Origin: Propionibacterium sp.
GTDB taxonomy: Bacteria > Actinomycetota > Actinomycetes > Propionibacteriales > Propionibacteriaceae
Assembly (NCBI GenBank): GCA_012838755.1
Contig: DUOQ01000327.1
Coordinates: 1-35,724 of the forward strand
Length of the DNA stretch: 35,724 nucleotides
Direction of reading: 5' to 3'
Position 1 is the first letter of the stretch. Each line of letters starts with the position of its first letter. A model generated the notes under the pieces. That model was not told the DNA's origin. It saw only the letters and a program-made list of their open reading frames with translations, and searched no databases. Position numbers and translations under genes: made by a program. This document shows positions 7,160 through 23,947 of the stretch, piece after piece.

Positions 7160-8617
7160 ATGGCACGTACAGTCATCCTCGGAGCGGGTGTCTCGGGGCA
7201 CACGGCGGCACTACACCTGCGGCGCCTCCTCGGCAAGGAGCACGAGGTCGTCGTCGTCACACCGAACAGCCAGTGGAACTGGATCCCCTCGAACATCTGG
7301 GTCGGCGCGGGCACGATGCCCAAGTCCGACGTGCTGTTCCCGCTGGCTCCGGTCTACGCCAAGCAGGGCATCACCTACGTGCAGGCACTGGGCCGCACGA
7401 TCCTGCCGCACGGCGACACCGAGAGCAGCCAAGGTGCGGTCGACGTCGAGTACACCTCGCCCGAGCGGCGGGGCCAGACCGAGCGCCTGCGCTACGACTA
7501 CCTGATCAACGCGACCGGCCCGAAGCTCAACTTCGGGGCCACCCCGGGACTGGGCCCGGACGCCGGCCACACCGTGTCGGTGTGCACCGCCGACCACGCC
7601 GTGCACGCCGCCGAGGAGCTCGCCGCGTCCATCGCGCGGATGAAGGCCGGCGAGCGTCAGGTCATGGTGGTCGGCACCGGCCACGGGGCCTGCACCTGTG
7701 AGGGCGCGGCCTTCGAGTACGTCTTCAACGTCGAGCACGAAGTCCGCAAGGCGGGCGTCCGCGACCTGGCCGAGATCATCTTCTTCACCAACGAGTACGA
7801 GCTCGGTGACTTCGGTGTCGGCGGCATGCAGTTCGAGGAGAACGGCTTCCGCACCACCGGCAAGATCTGGACCGAGTCCCTGTTCCGCGAGCGGGGCGTC
7901 CGCGCCATCACCGGCGCCGGCGCCACCCGGATCGAGGAGGGCGTCATCCACTACGAGCTGCTCGACGGCAGCGAGCACACCCAGGAGTTCGACTTCGCGA
8001 TGCTGCTGCCGCCCTTCACCGGCGTCGGCATCAACGCGCTGGACGCCGAGGGCAACGACATCAGCGACCAGTACTTCGCACCCAACGGGATGATGCGCGT
8101 GGACGCCGACTACTCCGGCAAGCCGTACGAGGAGTGGAGGGCCAGCGACTGGCCCAAGACCTACCAGGTCCCCGGGCTCGACAACGTGTGGGCCGTCGGG
8201 ATCGCCTTCGCCCCGCCGCACCCCATCAGCAAGCCCCGCAAGAGCCCCAACGGCACGGTCATCTCCCCGGCGCCGCCGCGCACGGGCATGCCGGCGGGCG
8301 TGATGGGCAAGGCCGTGGCGATGACGATCGCCGACCGGGTCAAGGGTCGCGGCAAGCCGGCGCACGAGGCGTCCATGGCCGCCATGGGGGCCGCCTGCGT
8401 GGCCTCGGCCGGCACCGGCCTGTTCGAGGGCTCGGCCGCGGCGATCACGATGCTGCCGGTCGTCCCCGACTTCGAGAAGTACCCCGAGACCGGCCGCGAC
8501 CTCACCGAGACCAAGGGTGAGATCGGCCTGGCGGGGCACTGGATGAAGGCGTCCCTGCACCACCTGTTCATCTACAAGGCCAAGGCCCTGCCGGGCTGGC
8601 AGATCATCCCGGAGTGA
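7160..8617 (+). CDS. Sulfide:quinone oxidoreductase-like flavoprotein
   Basis: 485-residue FAD-dependent pyridine-nucleotide-disulfide-type oxidoreductase. The FAD-binding GxGxxG is at the N-terminus (ILGAGVSGHTAALHL, residues 6-20). A WNWIPSNIWVGAG block follows, then the ATG-like INATGPKL, a second nucleotide-binding VVGTGHGAC and LPPFTGVG. Cysteines at C142, C178, C180 and C413 are placed like the redox cysteines of sulfide:quinone oxidoreductases; CEGAAFEY resembles the CxGPAYE site. It probably oxidises sulfide and passes electrons to quinone as a peripheral membrane protein. AAGGGGA (7147-7153) precedes the ATG; an in-frame extension upstream is not needed. Ferredoxin- or NADH-quinone-type relatives are the main alternative. 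A persulfide-type operator upstream and a small gene downstream support the call. Confidence 0.75.
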   Translation: MARTVILGAGVSGHTAALHLRRLLGKEHEVVVVTPNSQWNWIPSNIWVGAGTMPKSDVLFPLAPVYAKQGITYVQALGRTILPHGDTESSQGAVDVEYTSPERRGQTERLRYDYLINATGPKLNFGATPGLGPDAGHTVSVCTADHAVHAAEELAASIARMKAGERQVMVVGTGHGACTCEGAAFEYVFNVEHEVRKAGVRDLAEIIFFTNEYELGDFGVGGMQFEENGFRTTGKIWTESLFRERGVRAITGAGATRIEEGVIHYELLDGSEHTQEFDFAMLLPPFTGVGINALDAEGNDISDQYFAPNGMMRVDADYSGKPYEEWRASDWPKTYQVPGLDNVWAVGIAFAPPHPISKPRKSPNGTVISPAPPRTGMPAGVMGKAVAMTIADRVKGRGKPAHEASMAAMGAACVASAGTGLFEGSAAAITMLPVVPDFEKYPETGRDLTETKGEIGLAGHWMKASLHHLFIYKAKALPGWQIIPE

Positions 8618-8622
8618 GGACC

Positions 8623-8796
8623 ATGAGCATCGACAAGAACGCCATTGGCAACATCGACCACGTCATCGCGGCGGCACCGCTGCCGACGAGGTCCACGTTG
8701 CGCCGTCGGTTCAACCCCGTCTGGCAGCTCGGGCGCGGAGCGGCCCTCATGCTGCGGATCATGCGCATGGTTCTGAAGGGTCACTCCAGCCACTGA
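8623..8796 (+). CDS. Small basic protein downstream of SQR-like gene
   Basis: 57-residue protein, ATG 8623 after GGAGTGAGGA (8611-8620), five bases after the flavoprotein stop, hence probably cotranslated. A polar N-terminal part (MSIDKNAIGNIDHVIAAAPLPT) leads to a basic, amphipathic C-terminal helix (RRRFNPVWQLGRGAALMLRI then MRMVLKGHSSH) with Arg/Lys alternating with Leu/Met/Val. No cysteine. I do not recognise a family. From context it could help the flavoprotein bind the membrane or act as a subunit; that is inference. Codon use matches its neighbours. Confidence 0.65.
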   Translation: MSIDKNAIGNIDHVIAAAPLPTRSTLRRRFNPVWQLGRGAALMLRIMRMVLKGHSSH

Positions 8797-8867
8797 GCGT
8801 GGTCCGTCAGGCGCTCGAGCATGACGCCCTGCCATACTGGGGCGCATGCCCGAGCCTGCACCGGAGG

Positions 8868-8896
8868 GTTCCCATCGTCGACCTGACGGAGGGAAC
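8868..8896 (+). promoter_or_regulatory. Hairpin covering the RBS of a CNNM gene
   Basis: GTTCCC (8868-8873) pairs with GGGAAC (8891-8896). Inside, CGTC (8876-8879) pairs with GACG (8885-8888) around a five-base loop. The Shine-Dalgarno sequence GGAGGGA (8888-8894) is inside the stem, so translation could be gated. The -10 candidate CATACT (8833-8838) lies upstream. Confidence 0.4.
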
Positions 8897-8901
8897 GCCC
8901 C

Positions 8902-10250
8902 GTGACGCCCGTTGTCTCGCTCCTCGTCGGCGTGGTGGTGGTCTTCGCGATCACCGTCGCCACGGGCTACTTCGTGGCCCAGGAGTTCGCCTACGTCGCC
9001 GTCGACCGCTCGAAGCTGGCCAGCCGTGCCGCGGCCGGTGACGAGAAGGCCGAACGCACGCTGGGGATCACCCGGCGCACCTCCTTCATGCTGTCGGGCG
9101 CCCAGCTCGGCATCACCGTCACGGGGCTCCTCGTCGGCTACGTCGCCGAGCCGCTGATCGGCCAGTCGCTGGGCACCCTGTTCAGCGGCGGCGCCGCCAC
9201 CGCCGTGGCGGTCACCATCGGCGGGATCGTGGCCCTGGCCTTCTCGACCCTGGTGCAGATGCTGTTCGGGGAGCTGTTCCCCAAGAACTACGCGATCGCC
9301 CGTTCCGCGCAGGTCGCGGACGCGCTGACGCCCTCGACCCGGGTCTACCTGATGATCTTCGGGCCCATCATCTGGGTGTTCGACAAGTCGGCCGAGTTGC
9401 TGCTGCGGCTGCTGCGGATCGAGCCGGTCCACGACGTCGAGAGCGCGGCGTCGGCGACCGACCTCGAGCGCGTCGTCGCCGCTTCGCGGGCCAGCGGGAC
9501 GCTGTCGCCCGAGCTGTCGCTCGTGATCGACCGCATCCTCGACTTCCCGCGTCGCGACGTCGAGCACGCCATGCGCCCACGCGTCCGCGTGGACGTGGTG
9601 CGCGACACCACCACCATGGCCGAGGTGCGCGAGCTGATGGCGTCCGGCCACACCCGCTACCCGGTGCTGGACGCCGACGAGGGCATCGTCGGCGTGGTCC
9701 ACCTGGTCGACGTGCTGGGGCACCCGGCCGACTCGACCGAGCCGGTCACGCCCGTCGCCCGGGACGCCGTGGTGCTGCCCACCTTCATGCCGTTGCCCGA
9801 CGCCCAGGTCCAACTGCGTGAGGCGCGCGAGGACCTCGCCTGCGTCGTCGACGAGTTCGGCAGCTTCGTCGGGATCGTCACGCTCGAGGACCTGGTCGAG
9901 GAGATCGCCGGTGAACTCACGGACGAGCACGACCCCGAGGACCCCGACTACCTGCCCGAGAGCGACGACGGGGTGTGGGTGATGGCCGGTGACGTGCACG
10001 TCGACGAGGTCGAGCGGGCCCTGGGGCTCAAGCTCCCCGAGGGCGACCACGAGACGATCGCGGGGCTGGTCATCCAGACCGTCGGCGACCTCCCCGACGA
10101 GGGGGCCGTGGTCGACCTCGAGCTCGAACCCACGCCCGCCGCCCGGACCCTCGACCCCGACGCCGCCCCCCGGCTCGTGCGCATCGAGGTCCTCGCGGTC
10201 GAACGGCACGTCCCCGCCCGCGTGCGGGTCAGCCTCCCGGAGGTGTCGGC

Positions 10251-10254
<4 letters not shown>
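8902..10254 (+). CDS. CNNM/CorC-like membrane protein with CBS pair
   Basis: 450-residue protein of the hemolysin-C/CorC family. The CNNM (DUF21) domain, about residues 1-190, has the helices VVSLLVGVVVVFAITVATGYFVAQ and TAVAVTIGGIVALAFSTLVQM and the conserved GELFPKNYAIA. Two CBS motifs follow: AMRPRVRVDVV ... IVGVVHLVDVLG, then AVVLPTFMP ... FVGIVTLEDLVEEIAGEL. A C-terminal CorC/HlyC domain (about 355-440) includes VMAGDVHVDEVERALGL. GTG 8902 is preceded by GGAGGGA at 8888-8894, itself in a possible hairpin. The next gene starts in its stop (ATGA). A pair of such genes is common in actinobacteria, probably as partner cation-transport or resistance proteins. Confidence 0.9.
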
Positions 10255-13314
<3,060 letters not shown>

Positions 13315-13320
13315 TCGCCG

Positions 13321-13335
13321 CGGGGTGGGACCCCG
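13321..13335 (+). terminator. Hairpin after leuA
   Basis: CGGGGT (13321-13326), loop GGG, ACCCCG (13330-13335), followed by TTGACTT. A perfect six-base stem seven bases after the leuA stop, with only a short T-containing tail. Confidence 0.5.
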
Positions 13336-13376
13336 TTGACTTCATCGTGGGACGGCGACCCGGCCACGTGCAGTGA

Positions 13377-18833
<5,457 letters not shown>

Positions 18834-18834
18834 C

Positions 18835-19869
18835 GTGACGGAGCTCTTCCTCACCTGGCCGGTGCTGCTCGTGGTGGCAGCGCTGGTCGTGTCCCTGGTC
18901 GTCCTGGGCAAGTCCGCCGACATCCTGGTCGACAACGCCGTGGCGCTGTCGAAGGTGTGGGGCATGCCCGAGATCGTCGTCGGCGCCACGATCGTGTCGC
19001 TGGGCACCACGCTGCCCGAGCTGGCGGCGTCCGGCATCTCGGCCCTGCAGGGCAGCGGCGAGTTCGCGCTCGGCAACGCGGTCGGCTCGATCATCACCAA
19101 CACCAGCCTGATCCTCGGGCTGGGCGCGGTGTTCGGGGCGATCAAGGTCGGGCGCAGCGAGTCGGAGAAGCTGACGATCCTGCTGCTCGCCGTGGCGGTG
19201 CTGGTCGTGCCCACGCTGGTCACGCTCGAGGACGGGCAGGGCCACCTGCCCCGCTGGATCGGCGTCCTACTGCTCGTCGCCCTGCCGGTCTACCTGTGGT
19301 GGATGGCCCGCCAGCGCTCACCGGAGCCGGTCGACACGGGCGGGTCGCCGTTCGACTCCGGCGTGCTGGTCGAACCCGACCTGGCCCAGGAGGGCCCCCG
19401 GGCGGCCCGCCTACTCGCGATGGTCGCCGTCGGTGCGCTCGGCATCGCGGGCAGCGCGGTCGTGCTGGTCGGCTCGGCCGAGGCGCTGGCCATCCGGGCG
19501 GGCGTGCCGGAGTTCATCCTCGCGGTGACGCTGGTGGCGTTCGGCACCTCGGTGCCCGAGCTGACGACGGTCATCACGGCGTCCCGGCGGGGGTACGGCG
19601 GGCTGGCGCTGGGCAATGTGCTGGGCGCCAACGTGCTCAACGTCGTGCTGGTGTCGGGCTTCGCGGCGACCGTGTTCCCGGGCGGCATCCCGGTCAGCAC
19701 CGACTTCATGCTGGTCAGCTACCCGGCGTTGCTCGTCATCCTGGCGTTGTTCGCCTGGTTTGCCTACAACACCAAGGTGAACGAGATCCGCGTCAAGGAG
19801 GGGATCGCCCTCATCGTGATCTACATCGCCTTCCTGGCCGCGAGCCTGCTCGTGCCGAACTTCCTGTGA
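18835..19869 (+). CDS. Calcium/sodium antiporter (CaCA family)
   Basis: 344-residue integral membrane protein with about ten helices and the two inverted alpha repeats of the CaCA superfamily: GTTLPELAASGISALQGSG ... GNAVGSIITNTSLILG near residues 60-100, and GTSVPELTTVITASRRG ... GNVLGANVLNVVL near 237-270. The acidic residue in each (PEL) is the ion ligand in the family. A short hydrophilic loop (SPEPVDTGGSPFD) separates the halves. This is the bacterial YrbG-like size. GTG 18835 was chosen over upstream in-frame codons because they lie within argG; GGAGGG at 18815-18820 is rather far, so coupling to argG is likely. Ion specificity cannot be read. Confidence 0.9.
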   Translation: MTELFLTWPVLLVVAALVVSLVVLGKSADILVDNAVALSKVWGMPEIVVGATIVSLGTTLPELAASGISALQGSGEFALGNAVGSIITNTSLILGLGAVFGAIKVGRSESEKLTILLLAVAVLVVPTLVTLEDGQGHLPRWIGVLLLVALPVYLWWMARQRSPEPVDTGGSPFDSGVLVEPDLAQEGPRAARLLAMVAVGALGIAGSAVVLVGSAEALAIRAGVPEFILAVTLVAFGTSVPELTTVITASRRGYGGLALGNVLGANVLNVVLVSGFAATVFPGGIPVSTDFMLVSYPALLVILALFAWFAYNTKVNEIRVKEGIALIVIYIAFLAASLLVPNFL

Positions 19870-21194
19870 CGGGCGCCCGGGGAGGGGCTCGACCCGGTCG
19901 CGCCCTGGACAAGGAGATCCTGGCGCTGGCGATCCCGGCGTTCGCGACGCTGGTCGCCGAGCCCCTGCTGGTGCTGGCCGACACGTTCATCATCGGCCAC
20001 CTCGGGACGCCCCACCTCGGCGGGCTGACGCTCGCCTCGAACGTGGTCGGGATCGTCGTCGGCCTGTCGGTCTTCCTCGCCTACGGCACCACCGCGACGG
20101 TGTCGCGCCGGCTCGGCGCCGGGGACCGGGGCGGCGCACTGGCCAGCGGCATGGACGGCATGGCGCTCGGCGCGCTGCTCGGCCTGGCCGTCGCCGTGGT
20201 GCTCGTGCCGTTCGCCCCGGCGGTCATCGGGCTGTACGGCGCCTCGCCCGAAGTCACCGCGCTGGGCGGCGCCTACCTGCGCGTGGTCGCGCTCGGCCTG
20301 CCGGCGCTGCTGGTGATCCTGGCCTCCACCGGCGTGCTGCGCGGGCTGCAGGACACCCGCACCCCGCTGCGCGTCGTGGTCACCATCAACCTGCTCAACA
20401 TCGCCCTCAACGTCGCCCTGGTCTACGGCGCCGGCTGGGGGATCGTCGGCGCGGCCGCCGGCACTGCGCTGTCGCAGTGGATCGGCGCCTTCCTGCTGGG
20501 CGGGGCGGTGGTGCGCGGGGCGCGGCGCGAGGGCGTCCGGCTCGGCTTCTCGCCGGGCGGGGTGCTGTCGGCGGCGCGCCTGGGCGGGTGGCTCGTGGTG
20601 CGCAACGCCGCGCTGCAGGCTGCGCTGGTGATGACGACCGCGACCGCCGCGTCGCTGGGCACGACCGCCCTGGCGGCGCACCAGGTGGTCAACACGCTGT
20701 GGCACACGATCACCTACGGGGTGGACGCCTTCGCCATCGCCGCGCAGGCCCTCGTCGGCCTGCGCCTGGGTGCCGGCGACGTGCGCGGGGCACGCGGGGT
20801 TCTCGGCCGCGTGATGGCGTGGGGGGCCGGGTTCGGCGTGGTCATCGGCCTGGCGCTCGTGGTCGCCCGGGGGCCGCTCGCCGGCGCGTTCAGCCCCGAC
20901 GCCGGCGTGCAGGACGCCGCGCGCACGGCCCTGCTCGTGCTCGCGCTGATCGCGCCGATCGGGGCCATCGCGTTCCAGCTGGACGGCGTCCTGATCGGTG
21001 CCGGGGACGCCCGGTACCTCGCGCTGGCCGGCATCGCCGCGACCCTGGGCTATGCGCCGTTCGTCGGCGCGGTGTGGTGGACCGGGGCCGGGCTGGCTCC
21101 GCTGTGGCTGGCCTACGGGATGTGGCTGGTGCTGCGCTCGGTGCTGCTGGGGTGGCGCACCCGGGGTGACTCCTGGGCGCGCACCGGAGCCTGA
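19866..21194 (+). CDS. MATE family efflux transporter
   Basis: 442-residue protein with about twelve hydrophobic helices in two halves, as in MATE (multidrug and toxin extrusion) exporters. Typical segments are LAIPAFATLVAEPLLVLADTF at the first helix, STGVLRGLQDTRTPL after helix 5, NIALNVALVYG, ALAAHQVVNTLW in the second half and QLDGVLIGAGDARYL near the C-terminus. It most resembles the DinF-like branch, as is usual in actinobacteria. Drug or metabolite substrates cannot be predicted. The GTG start overlaps the antiporter stop (GTGA, 19866-19869). Confidence 0.92.
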   Translation: MTGARGGARPGRALDKEILALAIPAFATLVAEPLLVLADTFIIGHLGTPHLGGLTLASNVVGIVVGLSVFLAYGTTATVSRRLGAGDRGGALASGMDGMALGALLGLAVAVVLVPFAPAVIGLYGASPEVTALGGAYLRVVALGLPALLVILASTGVLRGLQDTRTPLRVVVTINLLNIALNVALVYGAGWGIVGAAAGTALSQWIGAFLLGGAVVRGARREGVRLGFSPGGVLSAARLGGWLVVRNAALQAALVMTTATAASLGTTALAAHQVVNTLWHTITYGVDAFAIAAQALVGLRLGAGDVRGARGVLGRVMAWGAGFGVVIGLALVVARGPLAGAFSPDAGVQDAARTALLVLALIAPIGAIAFQLDGVLIGAGDARYLALAGIAATLGYAPFVGAVWWTGAGLAPLWLAYGMWLVLRSVLLGWRTRGDSWARTGA

Positions 21195-21221
21195 TCGCGC
21201 CCGGAAGGAGCCCACCCCCGA

Positions 21222-21227
21222 TAGGAT
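21222..21227 (+). promoter_or_regulatory. -10 hexamer of first stress-protein gene
   Basis: TAGGAT with a leader of about 48 bases. Near the predicted 5' end, CCAC (21244-21247) pairs with GTGG (21254-21257) in a short hairpin. GAGGAGGG precedes the ATG. Confidence 0.4.
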
Positions 21228-21281
21228 GGATGAAATCCCCGGACCACACAGCAGTGGCCCTCAGCGCACGAGGAGGGAATC

Positions 21282-22196
21282 ATGTCGATCTCGTTCGACG
21301 CCACCGGAAAGATCGTCGTCGGAACGGACCTCTCGGGTCGTGCCCAGGGTGCCGTCGAGTGGGCCGCCGACCGGGCCGCCGCCCGCGGGGTGCCCCTGAT
21401 GATCGTCCTGGCCCTGCCCGAGGTGCCGATCCCCAAGCGCAGTCGCCTCTTCGACGCGATGGTCACCGGCGACTACCGGGGCTACCTGGAGGAGAACGCG
21501 CGCCACAAGCTCGTCGAGCTGAGCGAGCAGGCCCGCGCCGCGTACCCCGACCTCGTTGTCGAGACCCACATCGAGCAGGGGCTCGGCTCCTATGTGCTGG
21601 CCCAGGCCTCCAAGAAGGCCCTCCTGGTCGTCGTGGGCGCCCGCGGCGCCAACGCGCCGGTGAAGGTGCGGGCCCTGGGTGGCACCGCCGACGCGGTCGT
21701 CGCGCACGCGCACGGCCCGGTCGCGGTCATCACCGACCACGGCTCGCCGAACCCCGACGGCCCGGTCGTCGTCGGCGTCGACGACTCGCCCGAGTCCGAC
21801 GCGGCGCTCGCCCTGGCGGCCGACGAGGCGGCCCTGCGCGGCGTGAAGCTGCGCGCGATCCACGCGTGGGACGTCGCGCCGTGGATGATGGGCCCCATGG
21901 GCGTCACCGCGATGCAGTCGCTGCCGCCGGTCTCGCGCCTGAAGGAGCGGATCGAGGAGATCGTGGAGCCGATCGTCGAGGGCCACCCCGGCCTCGACGT
22001 CGACATCGAGGTGCTCGAGGCAAGGCCGTCCGCGGCGCTGGCGGAGGCCTCGCACGGCGCCAGCGTGCTCGTCGTCGGCTCGCGCGGCCTGGGTGGGTTC
22101 ACCGGGCTGCTGCTCGGCTCGACCTCGAAGGAGGTCCTGCGTGATGCCGACTGCCCGGTGATCGTGACGCGGGCCGACGAAGGACGCGACGCCTGA
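21282..22196 (+). CDS. Universal stress protein, tandem UspA domains
   Basis: 304-residue soluble protein with two UspA domains. Domain 1 (about 8-148) opens KIVVGTDLSGRAQGAVEWAA and ends VVGARGANAP ... GGTADAVVAHAHGPVAVI. Domain 2 (about 160-300) opens VVVGVDDSPESDAALALAA and ends VVGSRGLGGFTGLLLGSTSK ... CPVIVT. The G-x2-G-x9-G-S/T ATP-binding signature is complete in the second (GSRG...GS). Its role is presumably survival under stress or hypoxia, as for other two-domain actinobacterial Usps. GAGGAGGG (21270-21277) sits before the ATG. A paralogue at 23086 lies on the other side of uppS. Its stop is six bases from that of convergent uppS. Confidence 0.92.
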   Translation: MSISFDATGKIVVGTDLSGRAQGAVEWAADRAAARGVPLMIVLALPEVPIPKRSRLFDAMVTGDYRGYLEENARHKLVELSEQARAAYPDLVVETHIEQGLGSYVLAQASKKALLVVVGARGANAPVKVRALGGTADAVVAHAHGPVAVITDHGSPNPDGPVVVGVDDSPESDAALALAADEAALRGVKLRAIHAWDVAPWMMGPMGVTAMQSLPPVSRLKERIEEIVEPIVEGHPGLDVDIEVLEARPSAALAEASHGASVLVVGSRGLGGFTGLLLGSTSKEVLRDADCPVIVTRADEGRDA

Positions 22197-22202
22197 CCCG
22201 GG

Positions 22203-22997
22203 TCAGGGGCGGGCGGTGACCTCGTTGGGCACCGCCCCGCCGTAGCGCCGGTCGCGCTGCGCGTACAGCTCGATGGCGTGCCACAGGTCGCGGCGGTCGA
22301 AGTCGGGCCACAACCGGTCCAGGAACACCATCTCGGCGTAGGCCATCTGCCACAGCAGGAAGTTGCTGGTGCGCTGCTCGCCCGAGGACCGGATGAAGAG
22401 GTCCACGTCGGGCACCTCGGGGGCGTACAGCCGGGCGTTGATCGACTTCTCGGTGATGCGGTCGGGGTCGACGCGGCCGGCCGCGGCGTCGACGGCGAGG
22501 GTGCGCACGGCGTCCACGATCTCGGCGCGCCCGCCGTAGTTCACGCAGAACTGCAGGGTGAGCGTGGTGTTGTGCCGGCTCATCTCCTCGGCGACCTTGA
22601 GTTCGTTGATGACGCTCTTCCACAGCCGGGGCTCGCGGCCGGCCCACACGATCTTCACGCCCAGGTCGTTGAGCTCGTCGCGCCGGCGGTGGATGACGTC
22701 GCGGTTGAAGCCCATGAGCCAGCGCACCTCGTCGGGGGAGCGCTTCCAGTTCTCGGTCGAGAACGCGTAGGCGCTGAGGTGCTTCACGCCGATCTCGACC
22801 GCGCCGTGGATGACGTCGAGCAGGGACGCCTCGCCCCGGGCGTGCCCGTCGGTGCGCGGCAGTCCGCGCTGCTTGGCCCAGCGGCCGTTGCCGTCCATGA
22901 CGATCGCCACGTGGTCGGGGATGAACTTCGCCGGGATGGCCGGCGGCTTCGCGCCGCTGGGGTGGGGCGTGGGCGGGACAGGGCGTTGCGCGGGCAT
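22203..22997 (-). CDS. uppS: Isoprenyl transferase (cis-prenyl diphosphate synthase)
   Basis: 264-residue cis-prenyltransferase that makes the polyprenyl diphosphate lipid carrier for the cell wall. It has all UPP-synthase regions: [17 protein letters not shown] (with the catalytic Asp), [36 protein letters not shown] and the C-terminal [24 protein letters not shown]. Whether it gives a C50-like or shorter product is not readable. A Pro-rich N-terminal stretch of about 25 residues precedes the core. ATG 22997 is six bases after a -10 box. In other actinobacteria it stands next to recO; here about 3.9 kb of other genes separates them. Confidence 0.97.
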   Translation of the reverse strand: MPAQRPVPPTPHPSGAKPPAIPAKFIPDHVAIVMDGNGRWAKQRGLPRTDGHARGEASLLDVIHGAVEIGVKHLSAYAFSTENWKRSPDEVRWLMGFNRDVIHRRRDELNDLGVKIVWAGREPRLWKSVINELKVAEEMSRHNTTLTLQFCVNYGGRAEIVDAVRTLAVDAAAGRVDPDRITEKSINARLYAPEVPDVDLFIRSSGEQRTSNFLLWQMAYAEMVFLDRLWPDFDRRDLWHAIELYAQRDRRYGGAVPNEVTARP

Positions 22998-23003
22998 GGG
23001 ACG

Positions 23004-23009
23004 AGCGTA
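23004..23009 (-). promoter_or_regulatory. uppS -10 hexamer, leaderless
   Basis: TACGCT on the minus strand, six bases before ATG 22997. It is only seven bases from the divergent hexamer at 23017-23022. Confidence 0.5.
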
Positions 23010-23016
23010 GCGGCGA

Positions 23017-23022
23017 TAGATT
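23017..23022 (+). promoter_or_regulatory. -10 hexamer of second stress-protein gene
   Basis: TAGATT. The predicted start near 23029 is followed at once by ACCCG (23030-23034) pairing with CGGGT (23046-23050). Its -35 region would overlap the uppS start. Confidence 0.4.
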
Positions 23023-23050
23023 GGGCGCTACCCGAGCTGAGGGCCCGGGT

Positions 23051-23075
23051 GTGATGCCTCACTGGTGATGCCTCA
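23051..23075 (+). repeat. Tandem 14-base repeat in leader
   Basis: GTGATGCCTCA occurs at 23051-23061 and again at 23065-23075 (period 14). The second copy is in frame with the stress-protein gene; the first opens a five-codon frame (GTG ATG CCT CAC TGG TGA). It is either a small duplication or a leader element. Confidence 0.5.
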
Positions 23076-23085
23076 AGGAGGAGCC

Positions 23086-23931
23086 ATGACCGAGCTGCTG
23101 GACGCCACCGGCCACATCGTCGTCGGAGCCGACCTGACCCGTTCCGCCGACCACGCCGTCGACTGGGCCGCCGAACGCGCGGCCGCGCGTGGGCTGCCCC
23201 TGCTGGTCGTGATGGTCGGGCCCGACGAACCGGCCGGCCCGGACCAGCGCGCGGCCGGGCGGCTCGAGGAACTCGCCGAGCGCACGCGCGCCGCGTGCCC
23301 CGGCCTCGACGTGCGCACGCGCGTGATCGAGGGCAAGGTCTCACCGGTCATGGCCCAGCTCTCCCTGAGCGCCGAGATGGTCGTGCTGGGCTCGCGCGGC
23401 GAGGCGGCGCCCTGGTCGGTGCGACTCCTCGGCGGCACCTCCGACGCGGTCGCCGGTCGGGCCCGCTGCCCGGTCGCGATCATCCGCGCCGACGGCCCGG
23501 CGACGTTCTCGGGGCCGGTCGTGGTCGGCATCGACGACTCGCCCGAGGCCATGGCGGCGGTGTCCTTCGCCGTCGACGAGGCCGTGGCGCGTGGGACCGG
23601 GCTCGTCGGCGTCCACGTGTGGGACTCCACGCCGACGCTGGTGGCCGGGTCGGGCCTGTGGGGCGGCGACGGCTCCCAGGTCGCGTCCCAGCTGGAGACG
23701 ATGGTCGACCAGATCATGGAGCCGTACCTGGCCGAGCACCCCGACCTGGCGTACCGCACGATGGTCCTGCCCGGGCGGGCCCCGGCGGTGCTGGCCGACC
23801 TCTCCGACGAGGCATCCCTGGTGGTCATCGGGTCGCACGCGCGCAACCCCCTCGTCGGGTTGCTGCTGGGCTCGGCCTCGCGGGGCGTCCCGCGGGAGGC
23901 CGGCTGCCCGGTCATCCTCGTGCACCCGTAG
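23086..23931 (+). CDS. Universal stress protein, tandem UspA domains
   Basis: 281-residue paralogue of the protein at 21282. Domain 1: HIVVGADLTRSADHAVDWAA ... VLGSRGEAAPWSVRLLGGTSD ... CPVAII. Domain 2: VVVGIDDSPEAMAAVSFAVDE ... VIGSHARNPLVGLLLGSASR ... CPVILV. In domain 2 the usual GSRG is GSHA, so ATP binding there may be weaker. The start is taken at ATG 23086 behind AAGGAGGAG (23075-23083); an in-frame GTG-ATG at 23065-23070 would add seven residues. It ends 16 bases before the larC start, and the larC -10-like box falls in that gap. Confidence 0.9.
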   Translation: MTELLDATGHIVVGADLTRSADHAVDWAAERAAARGLPLLVVMVGPDEPAGPDQRAAGRLEELAERTRAACPGLDVRTRVIEGKVSPVMAQLSLSAEMVVLGSRGEAAPWSVRLLGGTSDAVAGRARCPVAIIRADGPATFSGPVVVGIDDSPEAMAAVSFAVDEAVARGTGLVGVHVWDSTPTLVAGSGLWGGDGSQVASQLETMVDQIMEPYLAEHPDLAYRTMVLPGRAPAVLADLSDEASLVVIGSHARNPLVGLLLGSASRGVPREAGCPVILVHP

Positions 23932-23934
23932 CGG

Positions 23935-23940
23935 CACAAT
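23935..23940 (+). promoter_or_regulatory. -10-like hexamer before larC
   Basis: CACAAT ending seven bases before ATG 23948, the spacing seen at other predicted leaderless starts here. It supports ATG 23948 over ATG 23939. Weak hexamer and no -35. Confidence 0.35.
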
Positions 23941-23947
23941 GGCGTGC

